Assembly (NCBI GenBank): GCA_963728545.1
Contig: CAVSKO010000003.1
Location: forward strand, 124,001 to 188,000
From: DASUNP01 sp963728545
Lineage (GTDB): Bacteria > Acidobacteriota > Blastocatellia > UBA7656
Direction: 5' to 3'
Length of the DNA stretch: 64,000 nt
The notes below the pieces were generated by a model. That model saw only the letters and a list, made by a program, of their open reading frames with translations. It searched no databases and was not told where the DNA came from. Positions 16,310 through 24,754 of the stretch are shown one piece after another (position 1 is the stretch's first letter; each line of letters opens with the position of its first letter). The position numbers were made by a program, and so were the translations under genes.

Positions 16310-19012
16310 ATGAAGTCCAAAAGCAGCAATAAAGCCGAAGATACTTTTCAATCTTCAGTTACTCTTGACCCGATCACAACCGACCGGCCTAACCTCGAAG
16401 GCACGACGGCGATGCTGGCCGACGCGCCCACGCTGGGGCTGTCCGAAGAGGAGCAGGCCGAGCTGTTGCGCGAGCCTGACATCGGCCAGTACAAAATTAT
16501 CAGGCGGATAGGCCAGGGCGGCATGGGAGCGGTCTACCTGGCCGCGCGCGCAGACGATCAATACCAGAAACAGGTCGCGATCAAGCTGGTGCGAACCGGC
16601 ATGAGTTCGGGTTTCGTGCTGCGTCAATTTCGCAACGAGCGACAGATACTCGCCTCGCTCGATCACCCGAATATCGCGCGGTTGCTGGACGGGGGGACCA
16701 CCCCGGACGGGCGGCCCTACTTTGTGATGGAGTACATCGAGGGCGAAGCCATCACCGAATACTGCGATAACAACAGGCTGTCGACGGTCGAGCGGTTAAA
16801 GCTTTTTCAACAAGTCTGCTCTGCCGTCCACTACGCGCACCAGAACCTTGTCATCCATCGCGACATAAAGCCGAGCAACATACTGGTAACATCAGACGGC
16901 ACGCCAAAGCTGTTGGATTTTGGCATAGCCAAGCTGGTCAACCCCGGAGCGGCTGACCAGCCCTCGGAAACGACCGCGACCGCGGCGGGGATGATGACGC
17001 CCGTCTACGCAAGCCCCGAACAGGTTCGCGGCCAGTCGGTGACTACCGCAAGCGATGTCTATTCTCTGGGCGTGCTGCTTTATCAATTGCTGACGGGGCA
17101 CAGGCCCTACCGCGTAACCAGCCTGCTCGCGCACGACATAGTTAACGCGATTCTGGAGCAACAGCCGGAAAAACCGAGCACGGCAATCAGTCGGACGGAG
17201 ACGATGCCCGGCACAAACGGCACAGGGGGCACAAAGCTCACACCTGAGATGGTGAGCAGCACGCGCGACGGCCAGATCGATAAGCTCCGCCGCAGGCTCT
17301 CAGGCGACATCGACAACATAGTCTTGAAGGCCATGCGCAAAGAGCCCGAGCGCCGTTACGCTTCCGTCGATCAGTTCTCAAACGACATCAGCCGCCACCT
17401 TGAGGGGCTTCCCGTTATCGCCCGCAAAGACACGCTTCTGTACAGGAGCGCGAAATTCATAAAGCGAAACAAGGCCGCGATGCTGGCGGCAATATTGATA
17501 CTGGTCACGTTGATCGGCGGCATCGTGGCTACGAACGTCGAGCGCGCCAGGGCCGAGCGCCGTTTCAATGACGTGCGAAGGCTGGCAAACTCTTTTATGT
17601 TCGAGGTCCACGACGCGATAGAGAGCCTGCCCGGCTCTACACCCGCGCGCGAGCTGCTGGTCACGCGGGCGCTTGAATATCTGGACAGCCTCGCACAGGA
17701 AGCGAGCAATGACATCTCGCTCCAGCGCGAGCTTGCGACGGCTTATCAGAAAGTGGGTGACGTTCAAGGCAATCCATTTGAAAGCAACATAGGCGACTCT
17801 TTGGGCGCGCTCGAAAGCTACCGCAAGAGCATCGCGATTCGTGAGACGGTCGTCGCAAAAGGTTCTTCAACTGCTGAAGATCGCCGCGCGCTTGCCTCGG
17901 TTTACGCCGGCGCGGGTGATGTGCTGTGGGGAAGAGGCGAAACCGAAGGCGCTCTCGATTTTTACGGCAAATCGCAGGCGATAGGCGAAGCTCTGGTTTC
18001 TGAGAATCCCGACGACACGGAGACGGCTCGCGCACTCTGGAACGGCTACCGTCGCATAGGATATGCGCAGGCGCAGGCGGGCGACCTGGCTGCGGGAGTG
18101 GAGAGCTTCAGCAAGGCGCGGGCGATAATCGAAAAGCTGGTCGCGGCGGACCCGACAAATGCGAAAGCGCGGCGGGATATGGCGGTAAATTACTCCTCGA
18201 TTGGCGAGGCGCTCGTGGAGACGGGTGACGTGCGAGGCGGGATTGAGTACTTTCAAAAGGCGCTTGCGATTGATCAGGAGTTGTCTGACAACGCGCCGCT
18301 GGATGCCGACCTAAAGCTCAACCTGGCAGTCGACCACGGCAATATGGGCGATGCTCTGGCGCGTGAAGAAGGCGGCCAGGCCGCCGCGATTGAGGCTTAT
18401 CGCAAAGGCTTGCCGATCATGGAATCCCTGGCCGCAGCCGACCCGAAGAATGAAAAACTTCAGCGCAACGTCGCCGTTTATAAAATGAGAATCGCGGGCC
18501 TGCTTGCCGAGCTGGGCAAAAATAATGAGGCGCTGGAAAGCGCTTTGAAAGCCATAGCGATCCTCGAACGCATTGTTGATCAGGATGCGACCAACATGCA
18601 CGGGCGCGGCGAGCTGGCTTTAAGTTATAACGAAGTCGGGTTATTGCTTGCCAGATCGGGCGATGCGGCAGGCGCGCTTGAAAACAGCCGGAAAGGCCGC
18701 GCGATTGCAGAGGCGCTCTCGACGGCCAACCCCGCGAATGCCGAGCTGCGCGCGCTGCTGGCTTTGACCTACGCTTATCTTGGGCGGGCGCACGTGGCGC
18801 TCGCAAGCGCGGGGAAAAACTCAGAGGCAAAGCAATTGGAACACTGGCGCGAGGGTCGCGACTGGCTTCAAAAAGGCATGGAGATACTGCGCGACCTGAA
18901 AGACCGTGGCGTGTGGGCTAGCCCAACCTACGGCAGCCCCGAAGAACTGGCCGGCGAGATCGCAAGCTGCGATGCGGCAATAGCAAAGCTCGGAGGCGCG
19001 GCGAAAAAATAG
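16310..19012 (+). CDS. Transmembrane Ser/Thr protein kinase with TPR domain
   Basis: A 900-residue PknB-type kinase. Kinase domain at about 60-370: GQGGMGAVYLA, VAIKLV lysine, HRDIKPSNILV catalytic loop, DFGIAKL, and TPVYASPEQVRG activation segment. One transmembrane helix follows (AAMLAAILILVTLIGGIVAT), then about 450 residues of tetratricopeptide-like helices (LATAYQKVGDVQGNPF, ALASVYAGAGDVLWGRGE, MAVNYSSIGEALVETGD). The TPRs lie on the other side of the membrane and may sense a protein ligand. I start at ATG 16310, 12 bases after GGAGGTGG; a GTG at 16295 overlaps that site. It is not paired with a sigma factor here, unlike the kinase at 59003. It converges on the BNR gene with a hairpin between. 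Confidence 0.93.
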   Translation: MKSKSSNKAEDTFQSSVTLDPITTDRPNLEGTTAMLADAPTLGLSEEEQAELLREPDIGQYKIIRRIGQGGMGAVYLAARADDQYQKQVAIKLVRTGMSSGFVLRQFRNERQILASLDHPNIARLLDGGTTPDGRPYFVMEYIEGEAITEYCDNNRLSTVERLKLFQQVCSAVHYAHQNLVIHRDIKPSNILVTSDGTPKLLDFGIAKLVNPGAADQPSETTATAAGMMTPVYASPEQVRGQSVTTASDVYSLGVLLYQLLTGHRPYRVTSLLAHDIVNAILEQQPEKPSTAISRTETMPGTNGTGGTKLTPEMVSSTRDGQIDKLRRRLSGDIDNIVLKAMRKEPERRYASVDQFSNDISRHLEGLPVIARKDTLLYRSAKFIKRNKAAMLAAILILVTLIGGIVATNVERARAERRFNDVRRLANSFMFEVHDAIESLPGSTPARELLVTRALEYLDSLAQEASNDISLQRELATAYQKVGDVQGNPFESNIGDSLGALESYRKSIAIRETVVAKGSSTAEDRRALASVYAGAGDVLWGRGETEGALDFYGKSQAIGEALVSENPDDTETARALWNGYRRIGYAQAQAGDLAAGVESFSKARAIIEKLVAADPTNAKARRDMAVNYSSIGEALVETGDVRGGIEYFQKALAIDQELSDNAPLDADLKLNLAVDHGNMGDALAREEGGQAAAIEAYRKGLPIMESLAAADPKNEKLQRNVAVYKMRIAGLLAELGKNNEALESALKAIAILERIVDQDATNMHGRGELALSYNEVGLLLARSGDAAGALENSRKGRAIAEALSTANPANAELRALLALTYAYLGRAHVALASAGKNSEAKQLEHWREGRDWLQKGMEILRDLKDRGVWASPTYGSPEELAGEIASCDAAIAKLGGAAKK

Positions 19013-19034
19013 CGCGCCTTTTGGAAACTGTTTG

Positions 19035-19165
19035 AAAAGCCCTGAAAGGGCGAAATAAATCTAATCATATTTCGCCCTTTCAGGGCTTTTATAAACTAAT
19101 GCTCACGACCTGGGGCGATGCCCCAGGCTTTTGAATTGCGCCCTTTCAGGGCTTTCTGTCGGTTG
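19035..19165. terminator. Hairpin between convergent genes, AAAGGGCG-type REP
   Basis: A 23-bp perfect stem (19035-19057 with 19068-19090, loop 10) ending in TTTT can terminate transcription from both sides. A second hairpin, CCTGGGGCGATGCCCCAGG, and another half CGCCCTTTCAGGGCTTT follow up to about 19160. Related nested hairpins occur at 34960-35165, 42120-42310, 48005-48055 and 56745-57028. Confidence 0.8.
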
Positions 19166-19181
19166 ACTTACCAACGCAATC

Positions 19182-21968
19182 TCACTGACGTGTGAAGCGA
19201 AATTCGGGCGATAACGCCCCGTCAGGATTTCGCACCTGGAGGGCGATGCGCTGGTTGCGCGGCAACCCTTTCGCGCCCTTCTTTGCAAATAAGACCGTAG
19301 TAGGTTCAGCCGCGTCGTTTTTTGTCTTTGCCAGTTCCGCTCCGTTTACAAGCAGCGCCGCGCCGTCCTTAAAATCCTGGCCGAAGACGAAGAGATTTTT
19401 TCCGCGCACAACCGCGTGCGTGATTTTGAGGACCGCAGGGCCTATCGGCACTCGCCACACGCTTCGCCCATGAGTGAAAGCAAACAGGTATGTAAATCCT
19501 CCGCTCACGCCTAGCGAGAGCGATTCCGTGAATGCGTTTGCAAACCCGTTGTTCTCCTTAGCCCAGCTCGCGCCGCCGTCGAGAGAGACAAAAACTCCGA
19601 GGTCGGTCCCTAAAAAAAGCCTTGCTGAGTTCGCCGGGTCCACGATGATCGTGTGGGCAGGGATATCAGGTAAAGCCGTCTCGCCCGCGCCGTCGCTTGC
19701 CGTCCAGCTTGCGCCGCCGTCAACGCTTTTCCAGACATGGGCGCCGCCGAAAGTCGAATACGTCGCGTAAACCGTGGCCGGGTTGTTAGGGTCAAACGCC
19801 ACCCACGATACGACGCCCTGTCTTGGGCGATCCGACGACCATATGGTATTTGCGTTTGATCTGGTTCCCCTGTCGGTTCGGTGTATGACACCGGCTGTCG
19901 TCCCGGCAATCACTATGTCGGAATCGTTAGCCGCAACCGCGATGGCGCTCACCGCTCCCCCTCCGAGGTCCGCGCTCGCCTGCGTCCAGAGGGTCGCCCC
20001 GTTACTTGTTCGCCACAACGCGCGCCCGCCCGTCCAAAGCCTTTGAGGATCGGTCGGGTCCATGATGAACGGATTGATGAAGAGGAAATTTGAGTTCGAT
20101 TCGTTGATTCCGTTTGTAGCGCTTATATAGTTGTTCCCGCCGTCAACCGATTTTCGTATCGAAAGCCGCGTCGTCTCTACATAGATGGTGTTTGTGGCAG
20201 TAGGGTCTATCGCCACGTAGCCGCCGTCGCCTCCGAAAGCTATGGTCCATCCGCTCGCGCCTCTTGAATCCGTCCCCTTCAGCGTGCCGTTATCCTGCGT
20301 CCCGCCGATGTAGGATGTGCCGTTCGGGAAAGGCAGGCCGTAATAAAACTGCGTCACGCCATAATTATTATTAAGCGCTCTCCACCTGAATGGCCCGTTG
20401 TTTTCGACTTCGCCGCAAGCCGCGCCTCGCCCTTTCGCCGTTTGCGCCCGCGCATCGTCGGTTCGAAAAACGCCGCCGTCATTGCCTATAAACAGAGTCT
20501 TGTTTGTTACGCCGTCGTATTGCGGGTGGAAAAGTATAACGTGCTGATCGCCATGCACGAATTGAGGTTCGTCCCTCTCGACCCACCAGTAAGAGGCTAT
20601 GCCCCAGTTGGCCCCTCCGTCGTCGGAGCGGAACAGATCGACTCCTCCGGCCCAGACGCGATTCGAGTCAACAGGGTTGACGGCAATAACGTTGTCATAC
20701 CAGCCCTGGTTGAAAAACTGATTCGCGCCGGAACCGCATTCGCCCAATAGCGCGAAGAGCGGGTTCGACAGCAAAACCGTATTCAGCTTTGTCGAGCTGG
20801 TATTTCTAACCTGCGCTGTCCAGCTTCCTTCACCGCCGCCCGTAGTCGAGCGAAAGACCGCGTACAATCCTCTTTCAAAGGTTCCCGGCTCGATGCTTGT
20901 CGCCAGCGCGTAGATCACGTTCTGATCCGAAGGAGCGATTGCAAGCGTCGTTCGGCCAATTCCCGGCTCTCTCAAAACCGGCGTCCACTGAGCGTCCCCG
21001 CTTTCCGTATCGCCCGCGCTCGTGTTGAGGTAGACGGTTGCTTGAGAAAAACTGCCGCACGAGGAAAAGATATAATCGCCCCCGCCGTCCGTGCGTATCG
21101 CGAGATCGAGACAGCCTCCTTGAACTATGGCTCCCGTTGCGCCCTCGGGAATAAGCACCCTCGCCCAGGTAGCGCCCGCATCAAGGCTGCGCCACACGCC
21201 CGTTCGCGTAGCGGCATAAACTCGACGAGAATCAACGTTGCTCACGACTATGTCGTTGACGTAATGAAAGTCAATACCGGCTGTCGCGTCTAAATAATTC
21301 CAGGTTGCTCCCGCATCGGTCGTCTTAAAGATGCCTGCGCCCCTGACCATATCTCCATTAAATAACCCTTCGCCCGTCCCCGCATAGATCACGTTTGAGT
21401 TGCCCGGCTCGAAGGCCATCGAGCAGACCGCCAGGTTCGGCAGCAAATCGCCTATGGCCTGCCACGACGCGCCCGCATTGATCGTCTTCCAGACGCCGCC
21501 CGCGACTCCAGCCGCGTACATTATGGAAGGGTCCACGGGATCGATGAGAAGCGCGCGAGTTCTCCCGCCGATGTTCGCCGGACCCAGTTGAGTCCAGCCG
21601 TCAAGCGAGGTCGCTTCGATGCCCGCGAGCTTTGCATCGCTCTTCGACGGAAGCCGCGTGTTCGAAGCGATTGAATAACCGGGCATTCTTTCGGCCCGCT
21701 TTTGTGCTTTCAAATACGCTTCGGCGCCGATGGGGCTTTTTTTATCGGGCGAACGCTTGAAGAGAAAGAACTGCTGGGCTTCGTCAGGCTCGTCAAACCG
21801 CTCACGCTCGCGCTCCTTACCCTCGGCCGACTCTTTCATACGAGAGCGCTTATCCGCGCTTCGCTTCTTTGAAACGCCGCCGCTGCTGTTGCTGAGGTCG
21901 AAAGAGACTGCGGCAAGCATTATCGCCATTGACAAAAGCGCGAGGGGACGAAAAACACGGACAAACAT
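19182..21968 (-). CDS. Secreted BNR/VPS10-like beta-propeller protein
   Basis: A 928-residue exported protein. Signal peptide about 1-26, then a Lys/Arg/Glu-rich segment, then many propeller blades with Asp-box-like sequences such as GGVWKTINAGASW, AGIFKTTDAGATW, GVWRSLDAGATW, VWKSVDGGASW and VFVSLDGGASW. Such proteins (sortilin/BNR type) lack the catalytic residues of sialidases in many cases and act as binding or scaffolding propellers at the cell surface. The last roughly 100 residues form an IPT/Ig-like domain (ITHAVVRGKNLFVFGQDF). The gene is convergent with the kinase; a related but truncated gene lies at 62391-64000. Confidence 0.85.
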   Translation of the reverse strand: MFVRVFRPLALLSMAIMLAAVSFDLSNSSGGVSKKRSADKRSRMKESAEGKERERERFDEPDEAQQFFLFKRSPDKKSPIGAEAYLKAQKRAERMPGYSIASNTRLPSKSDAKLAGIEATSLDGWTQLGPANIGGRTRALLIDPVDPSIMYAAGVAGGVWKTINAGASWQAIGDLLPNLAVCSMAFEPGNSNVIYAGTGEGLFNGDMVRGAGIFKTTDAGATWNYLDATAGIDFHYVNDIVVSNVDSRRVYAATRTGVWRSLDAGATWARVLIPEGATGAIVQGGCLDLAIRTDGGGDYIFSSCGSFSQATVYLNTSAGDTESGDAQWTPVLREPGIGRTTLAIAPSDQNVIYALATSIEPGTFERGLYAVFRSTTGGGEGSWTAQVRNTSSTKLNTVLLSNPLFALLGECGSGANQFFNQGWYDNVIAVNPVDSNRVWAGGVDLFRSDDGGANWGIASYWWVERDEPQFVHGDQHVILFHPQYDGVTNKTLFIGNDGGVFRTDDARAQTAKGRGAACGEVENNGPFRWRALNNNYGVTQFYYGLPFPNGTSYIGGTQDNGTLKGTDSRGASGWTIAFGGDGGYVAIDPTATNTIYVETTRLSIRKSVDGGNNYISATNGINESNSNFLFINPFIMDPTDPQRLWTGGRALWRTSNGATLWTQASADLGGGAVSAIAVAANDSDIVIAGTTAGVIHRTDRGTRSNANTIWSSDRPRQGVVSWVAFDPNNPATVYATYSTFGGAHVWKSVDGGASWTASDGAGETALPDIPAHTIIVDPANSARLFLGTDLGVFVSLDGGASWAKENNGFANAFTESLSLGVSGGFTYLFAFTHGRSVWRVPIGPAVLKITHAVVRGKNLFVFGQDFKDGAALLVNGAELAKTKNDAAEPTTVLFAKKGAKGLPRNQRIALQVRNPDGALSPEFRFTRQ

Positions 21969-22014
21969 CTTTTTATACCTACTCGAAAAATATTACTAAA
22001 AAACCTGGAGGCTG

Positions 22015-23304
22015 TTATTGAATGACGCCGAGCCTGTTTTTTGTGATCGTGACCGAATAATCTATCCAGCCTCGCTCATTCGTATTACGACATTGCTTGC
22101 GCAACGACTCAAGCGCGAGCAGACGCGCTTCGAGCGCCTTGCGATTGCCGGCGTCAGCCGCGAGCGCTATGTCGGACAGGTGAAGCGCCTCGACCGAGCG
22201 CCCGGCTTCTGCGCGCTCGCGCGCAAGATTGGCCACAGCGTCCGGCCCGCCCGCGAGTTTTACCACATCCGCATAAACCGAAGAGGCGGGAAGCTCGTAC
22301 ATAGTCGCGGGGTTGAGGTCGAACCATCCAACATAGCCTTCATAAATCCCTCGTATAGACCACGACAACTTGCCGTAGCCTTCGCCCACGTCCAAATTCG
22401 CCGGGAGCTTTATCTCTCGCATCAGCGTAAAGACATCTTTGCCCGCGTTCATGCCCTTTACCACTTCGTCGTGAACGTACTGTATAGCATCGCGATACTT
22501 TGTGAGGCGGCGCGCGGCCTCTTCGCCGCCGGTAATGGGTTTGCCGTGACTCGGCAGAACGATGTCAGGCTTCAAAGCCAGGACCTTGTCGAGCGAGTTG
22601 ACATAATCCAGGGCGTAGCGCGGCTCGGTGCCTCGCAAGGTGTATATGTTAGGGAACGACTCGTAATAGTTATCGCCCGTAAACGCGGCTTTATATTTCG
22701 GTATCCAGACCGTGAGGTGATCGTAGGTCTCGCCCGGCGTGCTGAAGATTTCGAACTTGACGCCGCCCAGAGTGAATTCGTACTTGTCGTCAAAAAGGAT
22801 CGTAGGCTCGATCTTGCCTCCATAATTGCCCGCCCACTGGCTCTGCTGGGGGATGGGCAATTTGAATTGGGCAGCGTTTCGCCGCGCGTAAAAGCCGGCC
22901 AGCCGCGTCTGGTAGTGCACAAACTCGGTGTGATTCTTTTGAGCGATTATTTGAGTCCCCTTCTCTTTCCACAGAGGCACGCCGCCCGCGTGGTCGCCGT
23001 GAGCGTGCGTGAGGATTATGTACTTGACCCCGCCGCGAACTTCCGGCCCGAGCAACTCTTTATGTTTGCGGGCGTGCGTGACAATCGAAGTGTCTATGAT
23101 GACGCTCCCCTCGCTCGTCTTTACAAGAAACGTGTTGCCGAACCCTTCGACCATGCTGATGGCTTCGTTTATGTTAATAACTTTATCGCCAACCCTGAGG
23201 AGGTCAGTCGGATTGTCGGCCATCTGGCCGTACAGATTTCGCGCGGCTGCGAAGGTGAGCAGGCAGAGAATCGAGATTGAGATAAAGAGTCGCTTTCGCA
23301 GCAT
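22015..23304 (-). CDS. Secreted metallo-beta-lactamase-fold hydrolase, alkyl-sulfatase-like
   Basis: A 429-residue protein with signal peptide (FISISILCLLTFAAARNLYG). The MBL domain has THAHGDHAGG as the HxHxDH metal motif, a STPGETYDHLTVWI histidine, FTGDNYYESFPN and LPSHGKPI. The segment after it (TKYRDAIQYVHDEVVKGMNAGKD, then GWFDLNPATMYELP and a helical tail) matches the dimerisation domain of SdsA1-type alkyl sulfatases. It could hydrolyse sulfate esters or related substrates in the periplasm. The SCP2-like third domain of classical alkyl sulfatases appears missing, as the protein is about 200 residues shorter. Confidence 0.85.
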   Translation of the reverse strand: MLRKRLFISISILCLLTFAAARNLYGQMADNPTDLLRVGDKVININEAISMVEGFGNTFLVKTSEGSVIIDTSIVTHARKHKELLGPEVRGGVKYIILTHAHGDHAGGVPLWKEKGTQIIAQKNHTEFVHYQTRLAGFYARRNAAQFKLPIPQQSQWAGNYGGKIEPTILFDDKYEFTLGGVKFEIFSTPGETYDHLTVWIPKYKAAFTGDNYYESFPNIYTLRGTEPRYALDYVNSLDKVLALKPDIVLPSHGKPITGGEEAARRLTKYRDAIQYVHDEVVKGMNAGKDVFTLMREIKLPANLDVGEGYGKLSWSIRGIYEGYVGWFDLNPATMYELPASSVYADVVKLAGGPDAVANLARERAEAGRSVEALHLSDIALAADAGNRKALEARLLALESLRKQCRNTNERGWIDYSVTITKNRLGVIQ

Positions 23305-23349
23305 AGACGGATTCCCCCTTCTGCGATTGAAATAAAATCGGTGAGTTAG

Positions 23350-23886
23350 CTATCGGTCGGCGCGGTTTCTAAAATTCCTGTGGAGCCACCCTGAGAGCCA
23401 TCTCAGGGCTGTTCGAAAAAAGCCATGCTTGGGAGGCGGCTCGTCGGCTTCGGCTTTTGCCTCTGCTTCAATCGCGGTAAAGAACTGCGAGGCCATCATC
23501 CGGGCTGCGCCCTGTATCATGCGCTGGCCGACTCCGGCAATCGTGCCGCCCACCTGAACATCGCCCTTATAATTCACGACCGTCATGCCGTCGCGCTCTT
23601 CTAAATCAAGCTCGCCCGATCCCTTCAAAAAACCGGGCTGGCCCTTGCCCTCGATCACGATTCGAAAATGCTCCGGCTGTCGTATGTCTTCAAGCCGGAC
23701 GTTGCCCGTGAAGACGCCTTTGATTGAGCCGACGCCCGCGCGCAGCGTCACGGCGTAGCTGTTCTCGGCTGTCTGCTCCAGCCGCTCGCATCCCGGTATG
23801 GCGCGTTGCAAAACGGCCGGATCGATCAGCGCTTTAAACACGCGGTCACGCGGGGCGCGCAATTCGTGGGTACCCTCTATCTTCAT
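23350..23886 (-). CDS. coxG: CO dehydrogenase accessory protein CoxG (SRPBCC fold)
   Basis: A 178-residue protein: MKIEGTHELRAPRDRVFKAL, AIPGCERLE and GxxRGxA-like IQGAARMMASQFF identify the CoxG/SRPBCC family, whose members recruit or mature the molybdenum hydroxylase at the membrane. The C-terminus is basic and aromatic (GFFRTALRWLSGWLHRNFRNR), a possible membrane anchor. Its ATG overlaps the coxM TGA (ATGA). The frame is open upstream to 24114 only as a shadow of coxM. It is the last gene of coxS-L-M-G. Confidence 0.9.
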   Translation of the reverse strand: MKIEGTHELRAPRDRVFKALIDPAVLQRAIPGCERLEQTAENSYAVTLRAGVGSIKGVFTGNVRLEDIRQPEHFRIVIEGKGQPGFLKGSGELDLEERDGMTVVNYKGDVQVGGTIAGVGQRMIQGAARMMASQFFTAIEAEAKAEADEPPPKHGFFRTALRWLSGWLHRNFRNRADR

Positions 23887-24741
23887 TTTGCTGCGGCCTG
23901 TATCGCGCGGCCTGCGTAAATTTGAGCCAGATGCTTGCGATATTCGGCGGAAGCAAACAGATCGCCGTTTATAGAGACGCCGTCGGCGATGGCCGCAGCC
24001 GCCGCGTTTATGGCTTGCTCGTCTAGCGAGCTTCCCTTGAGAGCGTTTTCCGCGCCCGTCGCGCGGTAAGCTTTCGACGCGACTCCGGTCACGCCAATGC
24101 CCGCCGATTGGCACACGCCGCCCTGGTCGCGAGTAAGATTGACGGCAATGCCGACTACGGCAAAGCCCGAAGCCGGTTGCGGCATCTTCAGATAAGCCTG
24201 ACCGCTTCCCTGCTGCGGGACGGGGACGCGAATCTCGCGCAATATCTCTCCCGCGTCGAGCGCCGTTGTCATCAGGTTGACAAAGAAGTCATCGGCTTTA
24301 ATGACGCGCTCGCCGTTTGCGCCGACGGCCACTATCTCAGCGCCGAGCGCGATGATCGCGGCAGGCAAATCGGCAGCCGGGTCCGAGTGCGCCAGGCTCC
24401 CGCCGATAGTCCCTTTGTTGCGGACCTGAACGTCTCCGATCTGCGCGGCGGTTTCGGGCAGAAGCGGGCAGATTTCCCGCAACCTCTCGGATGACTCTAT
24501 CTCGTAATAAGTAGTCATCGCGCCGATGCGGATCTGATCTCCTTCTTCGCGGATGTAGGACAGGTTCTCTTATGCGACCTAGATCGATCAATATCTGCGG
24601 CATGGCTAGGCGGAGTTTCATAGCCGGTATGAGGCTGTGGCCGCCCGCCAGTATCTTCGCATCATCCGTATGCTCGCCCAGAAGCCGCACTGCTTCATCG
24701 AGGGTTTGAGGAACGAGATAATCAAATTGCGCTGGAATCAT
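23883..24741 (-). pseudogene. coxM: CoxM-type FAD-binding subunit, interrupted by a one-base frameshift
   Basis: The medium (flavin) subunit of a CO-dehydrogenase/xanthine-dehydrogenase-type enzyme. The 5' part (from ATG 24741, AGGAG 7 bases upstream) encodes MIPAQFDYLVPQTLDEAVRLL, AGGHSLIPAMKLRLA and IDLGRIR; the 3' part, in another frame, continues NLSYIREEGDQIRIGAMTTY, the second FAD motif TIGGSLAHSDPAADLP and the C-terminus. The join needs one base fewer within 24561-24568 (complement of GAACCTG). Everything else reads intact, and both FAD-binding motifs AGGHSL and TIGGSLAHSDPAAD are kept, so this is either a very recent mutation or a sequencing error. Without correction the enzyme would lack its flavin subunit. 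Confidence 0.88.
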
Positions 24742-24754
24742 TTTTATCTCCTGA

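Noticed and set aside
22018..23280. 420-residue plus-strand ORF
   Set aside because: Fully antisense to the MBL hydrolase gene; composition is Arg/Val-rich shadow coding without any recognisable motif or ribosome site.
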